Source of the DNA: CANKHA01 sp035652315
Lineage (GTDB): Bacteria; Pseudomonadota; Alphaproteobacteria; Rhizobiales; Xanthobacteraceae
Assembly (NCBI GenBank): GCA_035652315.1
Contig: DASREA010000034.1
Coordinates: 1-64,000 of the forward strand
Direction: 5' to 3'
DNA: 64,000 bases
Shown here: piece after piece, positions 59,309 to 64,000 of the stretch
Numbering within the stretch: position 1 is the stretch's first letter
How the letters are laid out: every line of letters begins with the position of its first letter
Made by a program: the position numbers and the translations under genes
Notes under the pieces: model-generated
What the model was told of the DNA's origin: nothing
The model's database searches: none
What the model saw: the letters and a program-made list of their open reading frames with translations, nothing else

Positions 59309-60109
59309 TCAGGCTCTTGCCTTGGCGACGGCACGGCGCGCCAAAACGCCGATGAGATGCGCCCGGTATTCGGCGCTGCCGTGGATATCGCCACTGAGGC
59401 CGTCGGCCGGTACGCTGAGGCCTTCCAGCAATTTTTCCGAGAAACGTTTCTTCAGCGCCTCCTCGAAAGCAGTGACGCGGAAAACGCCATTAGAGCCCGC
59501 GCCGGTGACGGCAACGCGCACTTCCGGTCCGCGTTTGGAGACAAAGACGCCGACGAGCGCATAGCGCGAAGCCTGATTGCGGAATTTCTCGTAGGCCGCT
59601 TTCCTCGCCAGCGGGAACATCACTTTGGTGATGATCTCGTCCGGCTCAAGCGCCGTCTCGAACAGCCCCCGGAAGAAATCATCGGCCTTGATACGCCGCT
59701 TCGAGGTGACGATGGTGGCGCCGAGCCCGAGGCAGGCCGCCGGATAATCGGCGCTCGGATCGTTGTTGGCGACGGAACCGCCGATGGTGCCGCAGTGGCG
59801 CACCGCCGGATCGCCGATCAACCCGGCGAGATAGGCCAGTGCCGGCAAATGTTCGCGCACGATCGGCGAATTGGCGACCTCGGCGTGCCGCGTGGTCGCT
59901 CCGATCACAATGGAGCGGCCCTTCAATTCGATGCCGGACAGGCCCTCGATCCCCGAAATGTCGATCAGGTGCGCAGGCGAAGCAAGCCGCAGCTTCATGG
60001 TCGGCAGCAACGTGTGGCCGCCCGCCAGAAGCTTGGCATCTTCGTTCTTGTTCAGCAGGCCGACCGCCTGCCGCACCGTCTTCGGGCGATGAAAGGTGAA
60101 AGGGTACAT
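59309..60109 (-). CDS. CO dehydrogenase-like FAD-binding (medium) subunit
   Basis: A 266-residue CoxM/CutM-type subunit: FTFHRPKTVRQAVGLLNKN, the FAD-binding AGGHTLLP and TIGGSVANNDPSADYP motifs, and the typical C-terminal domain. In molybdenum hydroxylases it moves electrons from the Fe-S clusters to FAD. It lies 26 bases downstream of the 2Fe-2S subunit gene. The catalytic large subunit (CoxL/XdhB type) that should accompany the two is not in the window. Confidence 0.9.
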   Translation of the reverse strand: MYPFTFHRPKTVRQAVGLLNKNEDAKLLAGGHTLLPTMKLRLASPAHLIDISGIEGLSGIELKGRSIVIGATTRHAEVANSPIVREHLPALAYLAGLIGDPAVRHCGTIGGSVANNDPSADYPAACLGLGATIVTSKRRIKADDFFRGLFETALEPDEIITKVMFPLARKAAYEKFRNQASRYALVGVFVSKRGPEVRVAVTGAGSNGVFRVTAFEEALKKRFSEKLLEGLSVPADGLSGDIHGSAEYRAHLIGVLARRAVAKARA

Positions 60110-60135
60110 AAACGGGTAATCCTATTTGCTAATGC

Positions 60136-60624
60136 TCAAGCGGCCTTGCGTCCCGCGCCCATGGCTTCGGCGCCGGCGGCGATCGCCTTGACGATATTGT
60201 GGTAGCCGGTGCAGCGGCAGATATTGCCTTCGAGCTCCTCGCGGATGGTCTTGTCGTCGAGCGAAAAGCCTTTGCGGTTGACGATGTCGATCGCCGACAT
60301 GATCATGCCTGGGGTGCAATAGCCGCATTGCAGCCCGTGGTGATCGCGGAAGGCCGCCTGCATCGGATGCAGCGGTTCGTCGGGCGCGGCGAGGCCCTCT
60401 ATGGTGGTGATGTTCGCGCCCTCGACTTGCAAGGCGAGGGTGGTGCAGGATTTGCGCGCTTTGCCATCCACATGCACGACGCAGGCGCCGCATTGCGACG
60501 TATCGCAGCCGACATGCGTCCCGGTCAGGCGCAGATGCTCGCGCAGAAACTCCACCAGTAGCGTGCGCGGGTCTACATCAGCGGTGACGGCCTTGCCGTT
60601 CACCGTCATCGAAACGGCGGGCAT
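60136..60624 (-). CDS. CO dehydrogenase-like 2Fe-2S (small) subunit
   Basis: A 162-residue CoxS/CutS-type protein with two [2Fe-2S] clusters: the plant-type cluster CDTSQCGACVVHVDGKARKSC, and the second cluster GYCTPGM and CRCTGYHNI. The start is an ATG at 60622-60624 behind GAGG. It is followed by the FAD subunit gene (26-base gap). No large subunit gene lies between or next to them. Confidence 0.93.
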   Translation of the reverse strand: MPAVSMTVNGKAVTADVDPRTLLVEFLREHLRLTGTHVGCDTSQCGACVVHVDGKARKSCTTLALQVEGANITTIEGLAAPDEPLHPMQAAFRDHHGLQCGYCTPGMIMSAIDIVNRKGFSLDDKTIREELEGNICRCTGYHNIVKAIAAGAEAMGAGRKAA

Positions 60625-60845
60625 TCACAACCTCCTCGAAATCGGTCCGATATGCCGGAAAGGGGGGTTCGAGCGGCAATTTGGACGCGGCGGCGGCACC
60701 GGTCAAGATCGGGCGCATACAGCGACATCGGCCCGATTTTGCGGTGGAAATCGCCGCATGCCGTGCGTCCTCCGCTGCAGACGGTTTCGCCCGAGGGGGC
60801 TTTTTGATAAGCCAGCGAACGTTTGCCGAGGTCGCAATCTTCCGC

Positions 60846-62219
60846 ATGGCCACCCCGCCGCCCAGTTTGTCGCTGCTTGCGCCGCTCGTCTCGAGCGCCG
60901 CCATGCGCGCCGTCCTCGACGACCGCGCGCGGCTGCAGCGCATGCTAGATGTCGAGGCCGCGCTGGCGCGCGCGGAAGCGGACGCCGGCGTGATCCCGGC
61001 GAGCGCCGCGGCGCCCATTGCTGCGGTTTGCAAAGCTGAACGGTTTGATTTGGCCGCCATCGGCGAGCAAGCGGCCACTGCGGGAAACGTCGCTATCCCG
61101 CTGGTCAAGGCGCTGACCGCCGAAGTCGCGAAGGTCAACGCCGAGGCCGCGAAATATGTGCATTGGGGCGCCACCAGCCAGGACATCATCGACACCGCGC
61201 TCGTTCTCGAGTTGCGCGCAGCGGCCGATGCCCTGCTTTCCGATATCGGCCGCTCCATTGACGGCTTCTCCGCACTGGCAACGCGTTACCGCAAAACCGA
61301 TTCCGTGGCGCGCACCCTGATGCAGCAGGCCTTGCCGATGCCTTTCGGACTGAAGCTTGCCGGATATGCCGCGGCCCTGGCACGGTCGCGTCATCGCCTG
61401 CGGCGCGTGCGCCAAGAATGTTTGGTACTTCAGTTCGGCGGCGCCGCGGGCACTTTGTCGGCGCTTGGCTCGCAGGGCATGCAGGTCAGCGCGCGGCTCG
61501 CCGCCTTGCTGGACCTGCCGCTGCCAGATGCATCTTGGCACAGCCATCACGATCGCCTGGCGGACGTCGCCAGTGCATTCGCTATTCTCACCGGCACCTG
61601 CGGCAAGATTGCGCGCGACGTTGCTCTGCTGATGCAGACGGAGGTGGCCGAAGTCTTCGAGCCGGCGGCGCCCGGCCGCGGCGGCTCTTCAACCATGCCG
61701 CACAAGCGCAATCCGGTTTACGCGGCGACGGCGCTCGCCGCGGCAGACCTCGCGCCGCAGCTGGCCGCCGCGATCTTTGCTGCTCAGGTGCAGGAAAACG
61801 AGCGCGCGCTCGGCGGCTGGCAGGCGGAATGGCAGGCCTTTCCGGCGCTGGCGCTCGTTGCCTCCGGCGCGATGCAGGCCATCGCCGATATCGCCCAAGG
61901 CATGGAGATTGACCCCGCGCGGATGCGGGCGAACCTCGATCTCACGCACGGCCTGGTCATGGCGGAAGCGGTCTCGATGGTGTTGGCCGGCAAGCTCGGC
62001 AAGGCGGAGGCGCACGCGCTTGTCGAGGAAGCGTCGAAGAAGGCGGCGAAGGAAAAGCGGAACCTGCAAGACGTTCTCGCGCAGGACAAACGCGTCACCG
62101 CGCATCTTCCCGCCGCCGAGCTCGCCAATCTGTTCGAGCCCGCCGCCTACCAAGGCGTGGCACAGGCCTTCATCGACCGGCTGATCGCTTCGAGCAAAGA
62201 ACGGGGAAGCGAAAAGTGA
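60846..62219 (+). CDS. pcaB: 3-carboxy-cis,cis-muconate cycloisomerase
   Basis: A 457-residue member of the fumarase/aspartase superfamily. The signature GSSTMPHKRNP is exact, with WGATSQDIIDTALVL and RTLMQQALPMPFGLKLAGYAAAL. It cyclises carboxymuconate to 4-carboxymuconolactone in the protocatechuate branch of the beta-ketoadipate pathway. ATG 60846 is chosen because the family begins close to DDRARLQRMLDVEAAL; the frame extends upstream to 60681. pcaD and pcaC follow on the same strand. Confidence 0.93.
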   Translation: MATPPPSLSLLAPLVSSAAMRAVLDDRARLQRMLDVEAALARAEADAGVIPASAAAPIAAVCKAERFDLAAIGEQAATAGNVAIPLVKALTAEVAKVNAEAAKYVHWGATSQDIIDTALVLELRAAADALLSDIGRSIDGFSALATRYRKTDSVARTLMQQALPMPFGLKLAGYAAALARSRHRLRRVRQECLVLQFGGAAGTLSALGSQGMQVSARLAALLDLPLPDASWHSHHDRLADVASAFAILTGTCGKIARDVALLMQTEVAEVFEPAAPGRGGSSTMPHKRNPVYAATALAAADLAPQLAAAIFAAQVQENERALGGWQAEWQAFPALALVASGAMQAIADIAQGMEIDPARMRANLDLTHGLVMAEAVSMVLAGKLGKAEAHALVEEASKKAAKEKRNLQDVLAQDKRVTAHLPAAELANLFEPAAYQGVAQAFIDRLIASSKERGSEK

Positions 62220-62247
62220 TCGCGGCGGGACTCGCTCGGACAGGTTC

Positions 62248-63057
62248 ATGCCCGTAATCGAAGCCGACGGCTGCCCGCTGCATGTGGAGATCGAGGGCGA
62301 TGCCGGCGCCCCGGTATTGATGCTCGGCAACTCGCTCGGCACCGATCTGCATTTGTGGGACGATCAAGCGGCGGTCTTGGCGCGGCAATTCCGCATCGTT
62401 CGATACGACCAGCGCGGACACGGTAAATCAGATTTCGTCGCCGGCCGCGGCACCATCGAACGATTCGGCCGCGACGCCCTCGCCGTCATGGACACCCTCG
62501 GCCTGAAGCGCGTCCATTGGTGCGGACTGTCGATGGGCGGTATGGTTGGGCAATGGCTCGCTGCTCAGGCCCCGCAGCGCATCGGCAAGCTCGTTCTCGC
62601 AAATACGTCCAGCTACTTTCCCAGCAAAGCCCCGTGGGACGAGCGAATCCGGGCTGTGCGCGAGCGCGGCCTTGAGAAGATTGCGGATGGCATCATGAAA
62701 ATCTGGTTCACGGATGATTTCATCGCCCGGGCGCCTGCCGCGGTCGCCCGCATGCGCGCCATTCTCGTGGCGACGCCGGTCGACGGCTATATTGCTGCCT
62801 GCGAGGCGATCCGCGACATGGATCACCGCGAACTGCTGTCGCGGATCGAGGCGCCAACGCTGGTGATCGGCGGCCGCCACGACAGATCGACGCCGCTGGA
62901 AGCCGCGGAATTCATCCGCAGCCGGATTCCCGGCGCGGCACTCACCCTCCTTGACGCTGCGCATATCTCGAATGTCGAGCAGACGGCGGCGTTTAATGGC
63001 GAAGTGCTCAAGTTTCTGACGCAGCCCGAGCATCGGGCGCCTGTTGGAGGATCATGA
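62248..63057 (+). CDS. pcaD: 3-oxoadipate enol-lactonase
   Basis: A 269-residue alpha/beta hydrolase: LGNSLGTDLHLWDDQ, DQRGHGKSD, nucleophile WCGLSMGGMVGQWLA, acid in GGRHDRSTP and histidine in DAAHISNVEQ. These match PcaD, which opens the enol-lactone to 3-oxoadipate. It follows pcaB by 28 bases and ends one base before pcaC (TGACATG junction). Confidence 0.92.
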   Translation: MPVIEADGCPLHVEIEGDAGAPVLMLGNSLGTDLHLWDDQAAVLARQFRIVRYDQRGHGKSDFVAGRGTIERFGRDALAVMDTLGLKRVHWCGLSMGGMVGQWLAAQAPQRIGKLVLANTSSYFPSKAPWDERIRAVRERGLEKIADGIMKIWFTDDFIARAPAAVARMRAILVATPVDGYIAACEAIRDMDHRELLSRIEAPTLVIGGRHDRSTPLEAAEFIRSRIPGAALTLLDAAHISNVEQTAAFNGEVLKFLTQPEHRAPVGGS

Positions 63058-63058
63058 C

Positions 63059-63445
63059 ATGGACGACCGCGAACGCTACGAAAAAGGCATGGCGCGCCGC
63101 CGCAAGGTGCTGGGAAATGCCTGGGTCGATCGCGCCAACGCCGGCAGAAACTCTTTCACCGAAGAGCTTCAGGACCTCATCACCCGCTATCCCTGGGGTG
63201 AAGTCTGGACCCGGCCACATTTCGACGAGCGCACGCGGCGGATCCTGGTGATCGGCTCGATGGTGGCGCTCGGCCATTGGGACGAATTCCGCCTGCATGT
63301 CCGGGCGGCCCTGACGGAAGGCGGCTTCTCTGCCGACGACATCAAGGAAATCCTGCTGCAGCAAGCTATCTATTGCGGCGTCCCCGCGGCGAATCATGCC
63401 TTCAAGGAAGCGGGCGAGGTGTTGGCCGAGGTCGGCAAGCTCTGA
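63059..63445 (+). CDS. pcaC: 4-carboxymuconolactone decarboxylase
   Basis: A 128-residue CMD-fold enzyme: RYEKGMARRRKVLGNAWVDRANA, EELQDLITRYPWGEVWTRPHFDERTRRILVIGSMVALGHW, and EILLQQAIYCGVPAANHAFKEA, all diagnostic of true PcaC. It decarboxylates 4-carboxymuconolactone to the enol-lactone that pcaD uses. ATG 63059 follows GGAGG; a TTG at 63044 also starts the frame. Convergent with the AraC-type regulator gene. Confidence 0.95.
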   Translation: MDDRERYEKGMARRRKVLGNAWVDRANAGRNSFTEELQDLITRYPWGEVWTRPHFDERTRRILVIGSMVALGHWDEFRLHVRAALTEGGFSADDIKEILLQQAIYCGVPAANHAFKEAGEVLAEVGKL

Positions 63446-63455
63446 TCGGAAACGC

Positions 63456-64000
63456 TCAGGTCCTGCGGCGCTCGCGGAAGACTTGCGGCGTCATCCCGGT
63501 CTGCTTTCTGAAGAATCGGGCGAAATGCGATGGGTCGGAAAAGCCCAGATCGACGGCAATGTCCTGAATCGCCCGATTGCCGAACACGAGCTGGCTCCTG
63601 GCTTCGCCAAGCAGCCGTTGACGAATGAGATGGCCGGCGGTTACACCCGTGACCCGCTTCACATGATCGTTGAGACGACCGGGCGTCATTGCAAGCTGGC
63701 CGGCATAAAAGGCCAGCCGCCGTTCCCGGCGATAGCTCTCGTCGATAAGTTCCCGCAAGGCGGCGACGATCTTATCGCCGGGCGCAAGAGTTACGGCGCC
63801 GGTGCGTGCAAGGCTAGCCGCCAGCCGCACCACCTCGATCGCGATCAGCAGCAAAAGCCCGCGCATGGCGAGCCGGAACCCCTCGCGGGCGAGGAAGCTT
63901 TCCTCGTGCAGCTCGGCGCAAAGCTTGGATAGCCGCTCGCCCTCGTTGGATGAGCCGAGCGGCACGATCGGATTTGCCGCTAGAGCGCGTAGGCGCGCCC
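63456..64000 (-). CDS. AraC-family regulator, C-terminal part (runs off the window)
   Basis: An ORF of at least 181 codons, open to the window edge. The C-terminal AraC/XylS DNA-binding domain is complete: two helix-turn-helix units, with RRERRLAFYAGQLAMTPGRLNDHVKRVTGVTAGHLIRQRLLGEARSQLV and IQDIAVDLGFSDPSHFARFFRKQTGMTPQVFRERR. The effector domain lies mostly outside the window. Its place beside the pcaBDC genes suggests control of aromatic degradation (for example of PobR type), but this is inference from context. Confidence 0.87.
   Translation of the reverse strand, partial: ARLRALAANPIVPLGSSNEGERLSKLCAELHEESFLAREGFRLAMRGLLLLIAIEVVRLAASLARTGAVTLAPGDKIVAALRELIDESYRRERRLAFYAGQLAMTPGRLNDHVKRVTGVTAGHLIRQRLLGEARSQLVFGNRAIQDIAVDLGFSDPSHFARFFRKQTGMTPQVFRERRRT

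Overview
The window is high-GC and densely coded. It reads as an ordinary alphaproteobacterial chromosome, most likely from the Hyphomicrobiales (Rhizobiales; Bradyrhizobiaceae/Xanthobacteraceae-like). The signs are a CIRCE-type inverted repeat before groES-groEL, a Usg protein, a zf-CHCC (NDUFS6-like) protein, a BcsS-type protein, DUF3126, a NifU-like scaffold beside folE and hisI, and a perfect FixK/FNR-type box. I see no integrase, transposase, phage gene or CRISPR array.

Layout. 1-3.3 kb: a citE/hpcH 3' end, hisI, folE, a NifU-like scaffold gene and an exported ClpP-fold protein. 3.4-5.2 kb: yidD and a second ClpP-fold exported protein. 5.4-8 kb: a complete ABC importer of the nitrate/sulfonate/taurine type. 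8-13.7 kb: thrS, a small cytochrome c, an exported protein, a nitroreductase, a patatin and a CBS protein preceded by a 31-codon ORF. 13.7-24.2 kb: a rhomboid protease with a likely small RNA gene just upstream, PAS and PilZ proteins, a transglutaminase-like protease, gamma carbonic anhydrase, cysE, a doubled DUF3126 protein, hydrolases and an FAD monooxygenase. 24.2-27 kb: a DUF2892 gene and a copper P-type ATPase behind a FixK/FNR box.

27.0-37.1 kb holds the most unusual locus: five tandem, same-strand paralogous genes. Each encodes a variable-length TPR array (about 6 to 13 repeats) fused to a nearly constant domain of about 325 residues that looks like a GT-B glycosyltransferase. 37.1-45 kb: msrB, a frameshifted DUF1801 gene, tRNA-Leu(UAA), a xanthine phosphoribosyltransferase, a CinA-type protein, a GGDEF-EAL protein, an SDR and a nucleoside permease. 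45-49 kb: a non-coding stretch rich in stem-loops, usg, and groES-groEL.

49-55.4 kb: DUF488, an MFS exporter, BcsS, and a four-gene overlapping TetR/HlyD/ABC operon with a near-perfect palindromic operator. 55.5-60.6 kb: a molybdenum hydroxylase locus containing the 2Fe-2S and FAD subunits, two half-XdhC proteins and a molybdopterin-binding/nucleotidyltransferase fusion, but no catalytic large subunit. 60.8-64 kb: pcaB-pcaD-pcaC of the beta-ketoadipate pathway, convergent with an AraC-type regulator that runs off the end of the window.
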